A DNA stretch of 64,000 nucleotides from Methylorubrum sp. B1-46 (GCF_021117295.1 NZ_CP088247.1:4727001-4791000); one strand, 5' to 3'; counted from the first letter of the stretch, positions 25,223 to 35,871 are shown. Notes: generated by a model from the sequence alone, not told the origin. Program-made: numbers and translations.

Positions 25223-27229
25223 TCAGGCCCGCACCGCCGCCAGCGCCTCGGTCCGCTGCTCTTCCGTGCGGCGAACCGTTTCGGCGGGGATGTAGTAGTC
25301 GCGGTTGTAGTTGAAGGTGTGGCCGATCGCGACGACGAAGGTCGCCACGAGGGTCAGCGCCGCCAGCCACCAGATGTACCAGATCATTGCGAAGGAGAAG
25401 GCGATGCTGATCACGCCCAGGATCACGCCGGTGGCGGTGTTCTTGGGCATGTGGATCGGCTTGTAGCCCTGGAGCGGGCGCTGGAAGCCGCGGGCCTTCA
25501 TCTCCCACCACGCGTCGAGGCCGTGCACCACGGGCGTGAAGGCGAAGTTGTAGTCCGGCGGCGGCGAGGAGGTGGACCATTCGAGGGTGCGGCCCTCCCA
25601 CGGATCGCCGGTGACGTCGCGCAGCTTCTCGCGGTTTTTGATCGAGACCGCGAACTGGACGATCATCGCGCCGATGCCGATGGCGATCAGGCCCGCGCCG
25701 ATGGCGGCGACCACGAACCACGGCTGCAGCGAGGGATCGTCGAAGTGCTGGGCACGGCGGGTCACGCCCATCAGGCCGAGCACGTAGAGCGGCATGAAGG
25801 CGACGTAGAAGCCGATGGTCCAGAACCAGAAGCTGACCTTGCCCCAGAACTCGTCGAGCTTGAATCCGAAGGCCTTCGGGAACCAGTAGTTCACGCCGGC
25901 GAACATGCCGAACAGCACGCCGCCGATGATCACGTTGTGGAAGTGCGCGATCAGGAACAGCGAGTTGTGGAGCACGAAGTCGGCCGGCGGCACGGCGAGC
26001 AGCACGCCGGTCATGCCGCCGATGACGAAGGTCACCATGAAGCTGACGGTCCACAGCATCGGCACGTCGAACCGGATGCGGCCGCGATACATCGTGAACA
26101 GCCAGTTGAAGATCTTGGCACCCGTCGGGATCGAGATGATCATCGTCGTGATGCCGAAGAACGAGTTCACGCTCGCGCCCGACCCCATCGTAAAGAAGTG
26201 GTGCAGCCACACGAGGTAGGACAGGATCGTGATGACGATGGTCGCGTAGACCATCGAGGTGTAGCCGAACAGGCGCTTGCCGCAGAAGGCCGAGGTGACC
26301 TCCGAGAACACGCCGAAGGCCGGCAGGATGAGGATGTAGACCTCCGGATGACCCCAGATCCAGATGAGGTTGAAGTACATCATCGGATTGCCGCCGAGGT
26401 CGTTCGTGAAGAAGTGCGTGCCGACGTAGCGGTCGAGGGTCAGCAGCGCGAGAACGGCGGCGAGGATCGGGAAGGCGGCGACAATCAGCACGTTGGTGCA
26501 GAGCGAGGTCCAGGTGAAGATCGGCAGCTTCATCATCGACATGCCGGGCGCGCGCATCTTCACGATGGTCGCGATCAGGTTGATGCCCGACAGCGTCGTG
26601 CCGATGCCCGCGATCTGCAGGCCCCAAATGTAGTAGTCGACGCCGACGCCGGGACTCATGTCCGCGCCCGAGAGCGGCGGGTAGGCGAGCCAGCCGGTGC
26701 GGGCGAACTCACCCACGAACAGCGAGATCATGATCGTGACCGCGCCAGAGACCGTCATCCAGAACGAGAAGTTGTTCAGGAACGGGAAGGCGACGTCGCG
26801 GGCGCCGATCTGCAGCGGCACGACGTAGTTCATCAGGCCGGTGACGAAGGGCATCGCCACGAAGAAGATCATGATCACGCCGTGCGCCGTGAAGATCTGG
26901 TCGTAGTGGTGCGGCGGCAGGTAGCCCTCGTTGGCGCCGAAGGCGATCGCCTGCTGCGAGCGCATCAGCAGCGCGTCGGCAAAGCCGCGCAGCAGCATCA
27001 CGAGCGCCAGGATGACGTACATGATGCCGATCTTCTTGTGATCGACCGAGGTCAGCCAGTCGCGCCAGAGCGGGCCCCAGAAGCGGAAATAGGTGATCGC
27101 GGCGAGCACCGCGATCCCGGCCACGGCGACGCCTGCAAAGGTTACTTGCAGGATCGGTTCGTGGAACGGGATGTCCTCGAGAGAGAGGCGCCCGAACAGC
27201 AGATGCTGCAGGTCCGTGTTTGCGAACAT
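25223..27229 (-). CDS. cyoB: Cytochrome o ubiquinol oxidase subunit I
   Basis: A 668-residue haem-copper oxidase catalytic subunit with about 15 membrane helices. It oxidises ubiquinol, reduces oxygen to water and pumps protons. [10 protein letters not shown] has a haem b ligand, [12 protein letters not shown] the CuB His with the cross-linked Tyr, WLHHFFTMG two more CuB ligands and HFHNVIIGG the haem o3/b pair. [14 protein letters not shown] keeps the Arg and Asp of the E. coli quinone site, which argues for quinol rather than cytochrome c as donor. No haem O synthase (cyoE) gene follows. Confidence 0.97.
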   Translation of the reverse strand: MFANTDLQHLLFGRLSLEDIPFHEPILQVTFAGVAVAGIAVLAAITYFRFWGPLWRDWLTSVDHKKIGIMYVILALVMLLRGFADALLMRSQQAIAFGANEGYLPPHHYDQIFTAHGVIMIFFVAMPFVTGLMNYVVPLQIGARDVAFPFLNNFSFWMTVSGAVTIMISLFVGEFARTGWLAYPPLSGADMSPGVGVDYYIWGLQIAGIGTTLSGINLIATIVKMRAPGMSMMKLPIFTWTSLCTNVLIVAAFPILAAVLALLTLDRYVGTHFFTNDLGGNPMMYFNLIWIWGHPEVYILILPAFGVFSEVTSAFCGKRLFGYTSMVYATIVITILSYLVWLHHFFTMGSGASVNSFFGITTMIISIPTGAKIFNWLFTMYRGRIRFDVPMLWTVSFMVTFVIGGMTGVLLAVPPADFVLHNSLFLIAHFHNVIIGGVLFGMFAGVNYWFPKAFGFKLDEFWGKVSFWFWTIGFYVAFMPLYVLGLMGVTRRAQHFDDPSLQPWFVVAAIGAGLIAIGIGAMIVQFAVSIKNREKLRDVTGDPWEGRTLEWSTSSPPPDYNFAFTPVVHGLDAWWEMKARGFQRPLQGYKPIHMPKNTATGVILGVISIAFSFAMIWYIWWLAALTLVATFVVAIGHTFNYNRDYYIPAETVRRTEEQRTEALAAVRA

Positions 27230-27268
27230 GGAATGAGGCTCGTCCGTAAATCCTGGGGCGGCGACGGA

Positions 27269-28411
27269 TCAGTTGTTGGTCTGGTCGGGAGCGGTGCGGC
27301 CTTGGCCGCTCCCCTCGTGGGTCTTGTCGGAGTCGGGTGACTCGCTCTTGGGCGCGCGGTGCGAGGCCGGCGTGGTCGCGCCCGGGGGCTCGTCGCCGCG
27401 CTGCGTGTGGCGGTTGTCGTATTGCAGCCGGTCGACGTTCTCGCGGCTCTCCTTGCCGGCGCCGCCCTTGGCGTCGATGGCCATCATCTCGCCCATGCAC
27501 ATCTTGCCGGGCATGGCGCACATGCCGACGATCTTGCCGAAGAGCCCGTCGGCGAACTTCGAATAATAGGTGACGGGCACCCGCTCGCTCGGGCGTTCGA
27601 GCTCAAGATAAGCATCGCGGGTCAGGTCCGAACCCTGCTGCTTCACTTTGGCAATCCACTGGTCGAAGCCGTCGCCATCGAGCCCGTGGAACTTGAAGGT
27701 CATGCGCGAGAAGCCGGTGCCGCTGTAGTGCGAGGACAGGCCCTCGTACTCGCCGGCCTTGTTGATCACCGCGTGGAGCTGCGTCTGCATGCCGGGCATG
27801 GCGTAGATCATGCCGGCGAGCGCGGGGACGTAGAAGGCGTTCATCACCGAGGAGGCGGTGATCTTGAACTGGATCGGCCGGTTCACCGGCGCGGCCAATT
27901 CGTTGACGGTGGCGACGTTGTATTCGGGGTAGAAGAACAGCCACTTCCAATCGAGGGCGACGACCTGCACCTCGAGCGGCTTCACGTCCGCCGCCACCGG
28001 CTTGCCGGGTTCGATGCGCGAGAGCGGCCGGAACGGGTCGAGGGTGTGGGTGCTGATCCAGGTCAGGGCGCCGAGGGCGATGATGATCAGCAGCGGCGCG
28101 GTCCAGATCACCACTTCGAGCCCGGTCGAGTGATCCCAGTCGGGGTCGTGGCGGGCGGCCGTGTTCGAGGCACGGTAGCGCCACGCGAACAGCAGGGTCA
28201 GCGCGATGACGGGCACGATGATGAGCAGCATCAGCCCCGTCGAGGCGAGGATGAGGTTGCGCTGCTGCACGGCGATGTCGCCCGACGGCTGCATCACCAC
28301 GAGGTTGCAGCCGGCGAGCAGGCCGAACAGGGGCAGCAGGACGGCGCCCTGCAGGATCCGGCGCACGGAGCCGGCCCCGGAACGGGCTCTCAATGAACGG
28401 TCGGCGGTCAT
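27269..28411 (-). CDS. cyoA: Cytochrome o ubiquinol oxidase subunit II (lipoprotein)
   Basis: A 380-residue subunit with a lipoprotein signal ending in LLAGC (Cys at about 35), two membrane helices, and a periplasmic cupredoxin-like domain. The domain lacks the CuA ligand cysteines, as expected for quinol oxidases (WKWLFFYPEYNVATVNELA, then MNAFYVPALAGMIYAMPGM). The C-terminal tail is long and hydrophilic (about 70 residues after MCMGEM). Starts at 28411, 28432 or GTG 28480 are possible; I prefer 28411 because it gives a normal-length signal. First of the cyoABCD-surf1 operon, 112 bases after the MFS gene on the same strand. Confidence 0.93.
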   Translation of the reverse strand: MTADRSLRARSGAGSVRRILQGAVLLPLFGLLAGCNLVVMQPSGDIAVQQRNLILASTGLMLLIIVPVIALTLLFAWRYRASNTAARHDPDWDHSTGLEVVIWTAPLLIIIALGALTWISTHTLDPFRPLSRIEPGKPVAADVKPLEVQVVALDWKWLFFYPEYNVATVNELAAPVNRPIQFKITASSVMNAFYVPALAGMIYAMPGMQTQLHAVINKAGEYEGLSSHYSGTGFSRMTFKFHGLDGDGFDQWIAKVKQQGSDLTRDAYLELERPSERVPVTYYSKFADGLFGKIVGMCAMPGKMCMGEMMAIDAKGGAGKESRENVDRLQYDNRHTQRGDEPPGATTPASHRAPKSESPDSDKTHEGSGQGRTAPDQTNN

Positions 28412-28523
28412 GGCCACGAATCTTCGTTCCATCGCAAGGGCCGCGCGGGCATCGTCCCGCACGGCGACGGTTCGTTTCACTCAAGATCCCGCGGCGAGAG
28501 GCTCTCCGCCCGCGGGCCCACAA

Positions 28524-29858
28524 TCACATCTGGCGCATCTCGGAGCGGTCGAGGGAGAGCGCGAGCAGCGTCGCCAGAGCACCGGACAGCAGGTACACGC
28601 CGACCATGGCGAGGCCGTAGGCGGTGGAGAGGTACAGCACCACGAGGGGGGCGAACCCTGCGCCGAACAGCCAGGCGAGATCCGAGGTCAGCGCCGCGCC
28701 GGTATAGCGGTAGCGCGAGCCGAGCCGCGACGTCACGGCGCCGGTGGTCTGGCCGTAGGACAGGCCGAGCAGCATGAAGCCGATATTGACGTAGATCGTC
28801 TGGCCGATGGCGTTCTCGCCGAAGATCAGCGGCGCCAGGATCGAGCCGCAGGCGAAGGCGGCGATCAGGCCGGCACTGATGAGCAGCATGTTGCGGCGCC
28901 CGATCTGGTCGGCGATCAGGCCCGAGGCGGCGACCGCGCCGGCGCAGATGACGGCGCCGGAGAACTGCACCATCAGGAAGTCGCCGGCGGAACGGTCGCT
29001 CGACAGCACGAGCCACGCGATCGGGAAGATCGTCACGAGGTGGAACAGGGCGAAGCTCGCCAGCGGCACGAAGGCGCCGATCCACACGTCCAGCGCGTGG
29101 TGGCGGGCGAGATCGACGATGCCGACGGGCTCGAGCTGGCCCTTGTCGAGGAGGCGGGTGAATTCCGGCGTCGCGACGAGGCGCAGGCGGGCGAACAGGG
29201 CCACGACGTTGATGGTGAAGGCGCAGAAGAACGGGAAGCGCCAGCCCCAGTCGGTGAAGTCCTCAGGCGTCAGGTTGACCACGAAGAAGGCGAACAGGGC
29301 GCTCGCCACCATGAAGCCGAACGGCGCGCCGAGCTGCGGGATCATCGCGTACCAGCCGCGGCGCTCGCGCGGCGCGTTGAGGGCGAGAAGCGAGGCCATG
29401 CCGTCCCAGGCGCCGCCCAGCGCGAAACCCTGCGCCACCCGCAGGATCGCCAGCAGCTCGATGGAGACGACCCCGATCGAGTTGTAGCTCGGCAGGAAGC
29501 TGATCGCCGCGGTCGAGCCGCCGAGCAGGAACAGGGCGGCGGTGAGCTTCACCCCGCGCCCGTGCCGCTTGTGCACCCACATGAAGAAGATCGAGCCGAG
29601 CGGGCGGGCGATGAAGGCGAGCGCGAAGATCGCGAACGCGTAGAGCGTGCCCGTCAGTGGGTCGGCGAAGGGGAAGAACACCTTCGGGAACACCAGTACC
29701 GAGGCGATGCCGAACACGAAGAAGTCGAAATATTCCGAAGCGCGTCCGATCACCACGCCGAGCGCGATATCGTTGGGACTGACGTCGTGGTGGCTCATGG
29801 CCACCTGCGCGTCGCGCTCGAGCGGACGGGAATTGGCCGTGGCGTGGTCGGTGGTCAT
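28524..29858 (-). CDS. MFS transporter, metabolite:H+ symporter (MHS) type
   Basis: A 444-residue, 12-helix permease of the major facilitator superfamily. NDIALGVVIGRASEYFDFFVFG opens helix 1 with the MHS family pattern. FIARPLGSIFFMWVHKRHGRG is the loop 2-3 motif, and RVAQGFALGGAWDG and GLIADQIGRRNML are further signatures. MHS members import dicarboxylates, osmolytes or aromatic acids; this substrate is unknown. The start could be 29858 or the ATG at 29799, which has a better ribosome site (AGGTGG). It lies just upstream of cyoA, so read-through into the oxidase operon is possible. Confidence 0.85.
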   Translation of the reverse strand: MTTDHATANSRPLERDAQVAMSHHDVSPNDIALGVVIGRASEYFDFFVFGIASVLVFPKVFFPFADPLTGTLYAFAIFALAFIARPLGSIFFMWVHKRHGRGVKLTAALFLLGGSTAAISFLPSYNSIGVVSIELLAILRVAQGFALGGAWDGMASLLALNAPRERRGWYAMIPQLGAPFGFMVASALFAFFVVNLTPEDFTDWGWRFPFFCAFTINVVALFARLRLVATPEFTRLLDKGQLEPVGIVDLARHHALDVWIGAFVPLASFALFHLVTIFPIAWLVLSSDRSAGDFLMVQFSGAVICAGAVAASGLIADQIGRRNMLLISAGLIAAFACGSILAPLIFGENAIGQTIYVNIGFMLLGLSYGQTTGAVTSRLGSRYRYTGAALTSDLAWLFGAGFAPLVVLYLSTAYGLAMVGVYLLSGALATLLALSLDRSEMRQM

Positions 29859-30133
29859 CGCGGGCAGCCGGCTCGCCTGAAGGTACGATCGAAGCCGCCG
29901 CCTTGTCGCGGCGTTCGGCACGTGCCTAGCGGATGGGTTGACATACGAAAAGAGAATTTGGTGCCGCAGCAGGTTACACAGAACGGCTATGCAAACAGAG
30001 CAGGGGTGATGCGTTTAAGCGCGCAATATTCCCTACACTGCGCGTAAACTGCATAATAGGTCCGGTCTTGCTCCGGCCGACGGGACGAATCTTCCCGCCG
30101 GACAGACCGCTTCCGCCCGGTCAGCGTCCTGCG

Positions 30134-33100
30134 TCAGTGCCCGACGGCATGGCGCGCGGACGCCTTGCCCCGCGGCGGCGGCTTGATTCGGTACCAGCCG
30201 ACATAGAGCGCGGGCAGGAACAGCAGGGTCAGCGCCGTCGCCGCCAGGATGCCGCCGATCATCGCGTAGGCCATCGGGCCCCAGAACACCTCGCGGGCGA
30301 TCGGAATCAGGCCCAGGCTCGCCGCCGCCGCGGTGAGCAGGATCGGCCGCATGCGGTGCCGGGTGGCTTCCACCACCGCATCCCAGGGCTCCATCCCGTC
30401 CGCCTCGCATTCCTCGATCTGGCTCACCAGGATCACCGCGTTGCGCACGATGATGCCGATGAGCGCCAGGATGCCGAGGATCGCGACGAAGCCCATCGGC
30501 TTGTCGAACAGCAGAAGGGCCGGAACCACCCCGATCAGGCCCAGCGGCGCGACCGAGAACACCAGGAACAGCTTCTGGAAGCTCTGGAGCTGGATCATCA
30601 GGAAGAAGGCCATGGCCAGCAGCATCACCGGCACCACGGCCGCGATCGGACCCTGGCCCTTGCCCGCCTCCTCGACCGCGCCGCCGACGGCCAGCGTGTA
30701 GCCCTCCGGCAGCGCCGCGACGTAGGCGTCGATGGCGGGCTGGAGCGCGGCGACGATCGTCGGCGGCTGTGTCGCGTCGTTGATGGTGGCACGCACCGTC
30801 AGCGTCGGCACCCGGTCGCGGCGCCAGACGATCGGCTGCTCCAGGTCGTAGTCGATCTTGGCGAAAGCCAGGATCGGCACGACCGACCCGTTGGAGAGCG
30901 CGACCTGAAGGCTCTGGAGCGTGTCGAGCGAGGTGCGCTCGACAGTGCGCGCTCGGCCGACCACGTTCACGAGGTAGATCGAATCGCGCACCTGCGTGAT
31001 CGCCTGGCCGCCGACGATGCCGTTGAGGATGCCGGCGATGTCCTGGCTGGTGACGCCGAGCTGGCGCGCCTTGTCCTGCAGGATCTCGACGCGCAGCACC
31101 TTGCCGGGCTCGTTCCAGTCGAAGGTCGGCACGGCGAGACGCTTGTCGGTGGCGACCACGTCGGCGAGCTTGAGCGCAAGGCGGCGCACCTCCTGCACGT
31201 TCGGCCCGGAGAGGCGGTACTGGATCGGACGGCCCACGGGCGGGCCGAGATTGAGCGGCTGGACCAGCACGTCGGTGCCGACGAAGTCGTGCCGGCCGAT
31301 CTTTTGCAGCCGCGCGATCACTTGGTCGCGGATCTCCAGCGACTTCGTGACGATCACGATCTGCCCGAAGAAGGCGTTGGCGAGCTGCTGGTCGAGCGGC
31401 AGGTAGAAGCGCACCGCGCCCTGTCCGACATAGGAGGACCAGCGCTCGATATCGGGATCATCCTTCAGATGAGCTTCGAAGCGGTCCATCTGCGCTCGTG
31501 TCTCGGTGACGGTGGCGTTCTGCGGCAGGGTCAGATCGACCAGCACCTCGGAGCGATCGGAGGAGGGAAAGAACTGCTGCTGCACGTGGCCCATCCCGAC
31601 GACGGCGAGACCCATCAGGGCGACGCAGACGATTACGGTGATCCAGCGCAGCCGCATCGCCACCCGTAAGGCCGCCATGAAGGCACGGGTGAACAGGCCC
31701 TGCTTCTCGGCGTGGTGCTTCATGGTCTTGGGCAGGATCGTCACGCCGAGCAGCGGCGCGAACAGCACCGCGACCACCCAGGAGACCAGCAGCGAGGCGG
31801 CGATCACCACGAACAGCGAGTAGGTGTACTCGCCCGCCGACGAGCCGTTGAAGCCGATCGGTAGAAAGCCCGCCACCGTCACCAGGGTGCCGGTGAGCAT
31901 CGGGAAGGCGGTGGAGGTGTAGGCGTAGGTCGCCGCCTTCTTCAGGTTGTCGCCGAGTTCGAGCCGGGCCACCATCATCTCGACGGTGATCATTGCGTCG
32001 TCGACAAGGAGGCCGAGCGCGATGATGAGGGCGCCGAGCGAGATGCGCTGCAGCGTCACGCCCATGATCTGCATGATGACGAAGACGATGGCGAGCACGA
32101 GCGGGATCGAGATCGCGACGACGAGCCCGGCACGCAGCCCCAGGCTGACGAAGCTGACGAGCAGCACGATGACCACTGCCTCGACCAGCGCCTTGGTGAA
32201 GCCGCCGACCGCTTCCTCCACGATCTTGGGCTGGTCGGAGACGAGATGGATGCCGACGCCGATGGGCAGCTTGCCCTCGATGCGGTGCATGCGCTCCTTC
32301 AGATCCTCGCCGAACTTCAGGAGGTTGGCGTTGGGGCGCATGGCGATGGCGAGCCCGATCGCCGGCTTGCCGCCGACGCGGAACAGGGCGGCCGGCGGGT
32401 CCTCGTAGCCGCGGGAGATCTCGGCCACATCCGCGAGGCGGAAGAAGCGGTCGTTGAAGCGAAGATTCACGTTGCGCAGCGAGTCTTCCGACGTGAATTG
32501 GCCGCTGACGCGCAAGCTCACTCGCTCCGGTCCCGCCTGGACCACGCCGGAGGCGGCCACCGCGTTCTGCGATTGCAGCGCCTTGATCAGCGCCTGGATG
32601 TCGATGCCGTAGCCCGCGAGCTTGCGGGTCGAGAAGTCGAGGTAGATCGTCTCGCCTTGCACGCCCATCAGCAGGGTCTTGCCGATATTGGGAACCTTCA
32701 GGATCTCGGTGCGCACGCCCTCTACGTAGTCGCGCAACTGCCGGTGGGTCAGGCCGTCGGCGGTGAAGGCGTAGACGTTGCCGTAGACGTCGCCGAACTC
32801 GTCGTTGAAGGCTGGCCCCTGCACCCCTTGCGGGAAGGTGTGCGCGATGTCGCCGAGGCGCTTCCTCACTTGGTAGAAGGCGGGCTGGATCTCCTCCTTC
32901 TGCGTCGTGTCGCGGAATTGCACGAACACCGTCGACTGGCCCGGCGTGGTGTAGCTGCGGACATAATCGAGGGCGTTGATCTGCTGCAGCTCCTTCTCGA
33001 TCCGGTCGGTGACCTGATCGAGGGTGTCCTTGATCGTGGCGCCGGGCCAGCTCGCCTGGACCACCATGGTCTTGATGGCAAAGGGCGGATCCTCCTCGCG

Positions 33101-33208
33101 GCCGAGCCGGGAATAGGCCATCACGCCGGCCACGAGGCACACGAGCATCAGGAACCAGACCAGCGAACGGTGGCCGAGCGCCCAGTCGGAAAGGTTGAAG
33201 TCCTTCAC
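30134..33208 (-). CDS. RND family efflux permease
   Basis: A 1024-residue inner-membrane pump of the AcrB/HAE1-like superfamily with 12 helices and two large periplasmic loops. It starts LSDWALGHRSLVWFLMLVCL, then LGREEDPPFAIKTMVVQASWPGA. LLVDDAMITVEMM in helix 4 keeps the proton-relay Asp pair, and IVRNAVILVSQIEE is the matching helix 10 segment. The protein resembles the single-substrate-group permeases that pair with two adaptor proteins. Start codon is GTG. It is the last gene of an operon with two membrane-fusion proteins; no outer-membrane factor gene is present. Confidence 0.93.
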   Translation of the reverse strand: MKDFNLSDWALGHRSLVWFLMLVCLVAGVMAYSRLGREEDPPFAIKTMVVQASWPGATIKDTLDQVTDRIEKELQQINALDYVRSYTTPGQSTVFVQFRDTTQKEEIQPAFYQVRKRLGDIAHTFPQGVQGPAFNDEFGDVYGNVYAFTADGLTHRQLRDYVEGVRTEILKVPNIGKTLLMGVQGETIYLDFSTRKLAGYGIDIQALIKALQSQNAVAASGVVQAGPERVSLRVSGQFTSEDSLRNVNLRFNDRFFRLADVAEISRGYEDPPAALFRVGGKPAIGLAIAMRPNANLLKFGEDLKERMHRIEGKLPIGVGIHLVSDQPKIVEEAVGGFTKALVEAVVIVLLVSFVSLGLRAGLVVAISIPLVLAIVFVIMQIMGVTLQRISLGALIIALGLLVDDAMITVEMMVARLELGDNLKKAATYAYTSTAFPMLTGTLVTVAGFLPIGFNGSSAGEYTYSLFVVIAASLLVSWVVAVLFAPLLGVTILPKTMKHHAEKQGLFTRAFMAALRVAMRLRWITVIVCVALMGLAVVGMGHVQQQFFPSSDRSEVLVDLTLPQNATVTETRAQMDRFEAHLKDDPDIERWSSYVGQGAVRFYLPLDQQLANAFFGQIVIVTKSLEIRDQVIARLQKIGRHDFVGTDVLVQPLNLGPPVGRPIQYRLSGPNVQEVRRLALKLADVVATDKRLAVPTFDWNEPGKVLRVEILQDKARQLGVTSQDIAGILNGIVGGQAITQVRDSIYLVNVVGRARTVERTSLDTLQSLQVALSNGSVVPILAFAKIDYDLEQPIVWRRDRVPTLTVRATINDATQPPTIVAALQPAIDAYVAALPEGYTLAVGGAVEEAGKGQGPIAAVVPVMLLAMAFFLMIQLQSFQKLFLVFSVAPLGLIGVVPALLLFDKPMGFVAILGILALIGIIVRNAVILVSQIEECEADGMEPWDAVVEATRHRMRPILLTAAAASLGLIPIAREVFWGPMAYAMIGGILAATALTLLFLPALYVGWYRIKPPPRGKASARHAVGH

Positions 33209-33245
33209 GCGGAAACCTTTGCAGCCTGTCTTACCGGGTTCCGGC

Positions 33246-34379
33246 TCAGTTCCGGTCGTCCGCCAGCCGGACGGTCTGGCCGTCGCGCAGGGAGTGGACG
33301 CCCGCCACCACGACCCGCTCGCCGGGTTTCAGGCCCATGCGCACGGCGACGCGCCCGTTCCTGTCCGGCCCGTCCCCGTCGAGGGTGACGTCGCGGCGCT
33401 CGACCCGCCGGGTGCCCGATTCGCCGGGCTGCGCATCGTCCGCACTCCCGTTTCCCGGTTGGCCGGCTTCCGGCACGATCCAGACCGAGCGGCGCCCCTC
33501 CGAATCGAGGAGCGCGGTGGCCGGCAGGACGAAGCGGCGCTCGATGCCGCGCTCCAGCGCGACGGTGATGGTGGCTCCCAGGCGGAAGGCCGGACCGGGC
33601 TCCTCCAGGGTGAGGCGGACGCGGCGGGTGCGGGTGCCGGATTCGGCGAAGGGGGCGACTTCGCGCACCCGGCCGCGGGCGGTGATCTCCGGCGCGCTCT
33701 GGAGCACCACCGTGAACCGCCCATCCTTGGGCATGGCGCCGGCCAGCGTCTCCGGGATGTCGACCACCGCCTCGCGGGTCTCGGGCCGGGCGAGCGTGAC
33801 GATTCCCTGCCCCGGGCTCACCACCTGCCCGATCTCGGCGAGCCGCTGGGTGACGACGCCGTCGAAATCGGCGTGCAGCTCGGTATAGCCGATCTGATCG
33901 CGGGCCTTCTGCAGGCTGGCCCCGGCCTGGGCGAGGCGGGCCTGGGCGGTGTCACGCCGGGCCACCGCCGCGTCGAGTTGGGCCTGGGTGACGTTGTTGC
34001 CCTCCATCAGGCGCCGGGTGCGCGCCTCGGTGGCCGTCGCGTTCTCGGCCTGGGCCTTGGCGTCGGCCAGTTCCGCCTCGGCGCGGCTGAGATCGAAGCG
34101 CGACACGATCGGGTCGAGGGCGGCCAGCCGCTGCCCCTTCTTCACGACGTCGCCGACGGTGACGTCGCGCGCCACCACGCGGCCGCCGATCTGGAAGCCG
34201 AGCTGCGACTGGTAGCGCGGCTCGACCGTGCCGGCGAAGGGACCGAAGATCACGCTGTCGGTGGGATGCGCCAGAGTCGTCAGGACCGGCCGCACGGGGG
34301 GCGGCGTCGGCGCCTCCTGCGACGGCTGGCAGGCGGCCAGCAGAGAGGCACCGGCGGCGACGAGGAGTATGCGCCTCAT
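33246..34379 (-). CDS. RND efflux periplasmic adaptor (membrane fusion lipoprotein)
   Basis: A 377-residue adaptor with a lipoprotein signal (LLVAAGASLLAAC, Cys at about 17). It shows the barrel-sandwich half-motifs (GGRVVARDVTVGDVVKKGQ and YTELHADFDGVVTQRLAEIG), a coiled-coil hairpin between them (about 95-165), and a beta-barrel domain. Start overlaps the previous adaptor's stop by 4 bases (ATGA). It bridges the RND pump to an outer-membrane channel encoded elsewhere. Confidence 0.92.
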   Translation of the reverse strand: MRRILLVAAGASLLAACQPSQEAPTPPPVRPVLTTLAHPTDSVIFGPFAGTVEPRYQSQLGFQIGGRVVARDVTVGDVVKKGQRLAALDPIVSRFDLSRAEAELADAKAQAENATATEARTRRLMEGNNVTQAQLDAAVARRDTAQARLAQAGASLQKARDQIGYTELHADFDGVVTQRLAEIGQVVSPGQGIVTLARPETREAVVDIPETLAGAMPKDGRFTVVLQSAPEITARGRVREVAPFAESGTRTRRVRLTLEEPGPAFRLGATITVALERGIERRFVLPATALLDSEGRRSVWIVPEAGQPGNGSADDAQPGESGTRRVERRDVTLDGDGPDRNGRVAVRMGLKPGERVVVAGVHSLRDGQTVRLADDRN

Positions 34380-35548
34380 CGTCCACCCTCCCCCGCCGCG
34401 GCCTTGGCCGACTCCCGCGTGGCCTCGTCCGTGGTCGCCGGCCCGGCCAGCGCGACGTGCTGACCCGGACGCAGGAACTGGATTCCGGCGGTGACCACCG
34501 TCTCGCCGGGCTCGACGCCGGTCTTGAGCACGATGTCGTCGAAGCCGTAGCGGTCGATCTCGACATCGCGAATCGCGACCGTGCCCGCCCCGGCATCGTA
34601 GATCCACACCGCCGGGCGGCCGTCGGAGCGGTAGAGGGCCGACCATGGCAGCACCACCGCCTCCCGCGAGGCGAAGCGGCCCCGGCCGATCACCACGGCG
34701 CCCAGCGACATCGCCGGCGGGGTCTCGTCGAGCCCGACCTTGACGCGCACCGTCCCGCTCGCCGCATCCACCGTCGGCGAGATCTCGCGCACATGGCCGT
34801 TGACCGACACCGCGGGGTCGGACTGGAGGGTGACGTGAATCGTCTTGTCGCCGGGCGGGTGTGCGGTCAGCGCCTCGTAGACGTTGAACACCGCGTCGCG
34901 CGGGCCGTCCTGGGCCAGCACCATCACCGCCTGGCCCGACTGCACCACCTGACCGACCTCGAAGGTGCGGCTCATGACGATGCCGGGCACGCCCGCCCTC
35001 AACTCGGTATAGGAGAGCTGTTCCTCGGCGGTGCCGAGCGCCGCCTTGGCCGAATCGACCGCGGCCTGCGAGGTGCGCAATTGCTGCTCGGCGTTGTCGT
35101 AGGCCGGGCGCGTGGTGTAGCCGCCGCCGATGAGCTGCTTCTGGCGCTCGAAGGTCACCTTGGCCTGGGTGAGCTGCGCCTCCGCCGAGACCAGGGCGGC
35201 GCGGGCATTGTCGAGGTTGGCCCGCTGCACCAGCGGCTCCAGCACCGCCAGCACCTGATCGGCGGTGACGTGGTCGCCGACCTCGACCCGGCGCTCGGCG
35301 ACCTTGCCGTTGGTGCGGAAGGCGATGTTGGTCTGGGCCTGGGCCTGGACGTCACCGGTCAGAACCACGTCCGACGTGACCGGCCCCTTCCGGGCGGTCA
35401 CCACACGGACCAGCACCACGGAGGGGTTCTCCGCCTCCGGCACGGCGGATGCTGCCGGCGTGCCCGCCGGGAGCGCCGCGGTGACGGAAAGGGCCGAGAG
35501 GGCCGCTGCGAGCACTGCGGTGAGGACGGGGCGGAGCCCTGAGGACAT
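34376..35548 (-). CDS. RND efflux periplasmic adaptor subunit
   Basis: A 390-residue membrane-fusion protein with an N-terminal signal or anchor (AVLAAALSALSVTAALPAG). The lipoyl halves are FRTNGKVAERRVEVGDHVTADQ and YTELRAGVPGIVMSRTFEVG, with an alpha-hairpin between (about 105-190). It is the first gene of the pump operon. Two different adaptors for one RND protein is a known but less common layout. A TetR-type palindrome lies 113 bases upstream of the start. Confidence 0.92.
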   Translation of the reverse strand: MSSGLRPVLTAVLAAALSALSVTAALPAGTPAASAVPEAENPSVVLVRVVTARKGPVTSDVVLTGDVQAQAQTNIAFRTNGKVAERRVEVGDHVTADQVLAVLEPLVQRANLDNARAALVSAEAQLTQAKVTFERQKQLIGGGYTTRPAYDNAEQQLRTSQAAVDSAKAALGTAEEQLSYTELRAGVPGIVMSRTFEVGQVVQSGQAVMVLAQDGPRDAVFNVYEALTAHPPGDKTIHVTLQSDPAVSVNGHVREISPTVDAASGTVRVKVGLDETPPAMSLGAVVIGRGRFASREAVVLPWSALYRSDGRPAVWIYDAGAGTVAIRDVEIDRYGFDDIVLKTGVEPGETVVTAGIQFLRPGQHVALAGPATTDEATRESAKAAAGEGGR

Positions 35549-35660
35549 CGGCCGAGGTTCCGGGCAGAGGACGAGGCGCAGACGCGGGATTGGGACGGGA
35601 TAGGTGCCCCCCTTCCGCCAAGGCGTCTTTCGCGGCGCAGGCTTATCGTCTATCTTACCG

Positions 35661-35674
35661 ACCGTCCAGACGGT
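35661..35674. promoter_or_regulatory. Palindromic TetR-type operator
   Basis: ACCGTCCAGACGGT is a perfect 6-2-6 palindrome in the region between the pump operon (start 35548) and the divergent TetR gene (start 35872). The surrounding bases are AT-rich (TTTTTAATC), as in a promoter. The spacing and form match operators of RND-linked TetR repressors. Confidence 0.7.
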
Positions 35675-35871
35675 TTTTAATCTTTGCTGGTGAGGCGTGC
35701 CGTCTCTGCGCGCTTTGCGCGTTCGATACGGTCTCTACTTGATCAGAGCGGGGAGCGTATCAGCAAGCCCGCGCGGCGCTGGAGCGAAGTCCAAATCCGC
35801 CATCCGGCGATTGTTGAGCGGCAGAGACCGGATCGAATGTCCGGGACGGCGTACAGGGTTCGGGGTCGATC

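Noticed and set aside
25214..27340. A 708-codon plus-strand open frame antisense to cyoB
   Set aside because: It mirrors a certain gene, is very rich in Arg, His, Asp and Gly, has no domain and arises from the strong GC bias at third positions. Similar mirror frames occur opposite the ABC fusion (58362-60590), the MFS gene (28206-30047) and around 5766-7934.
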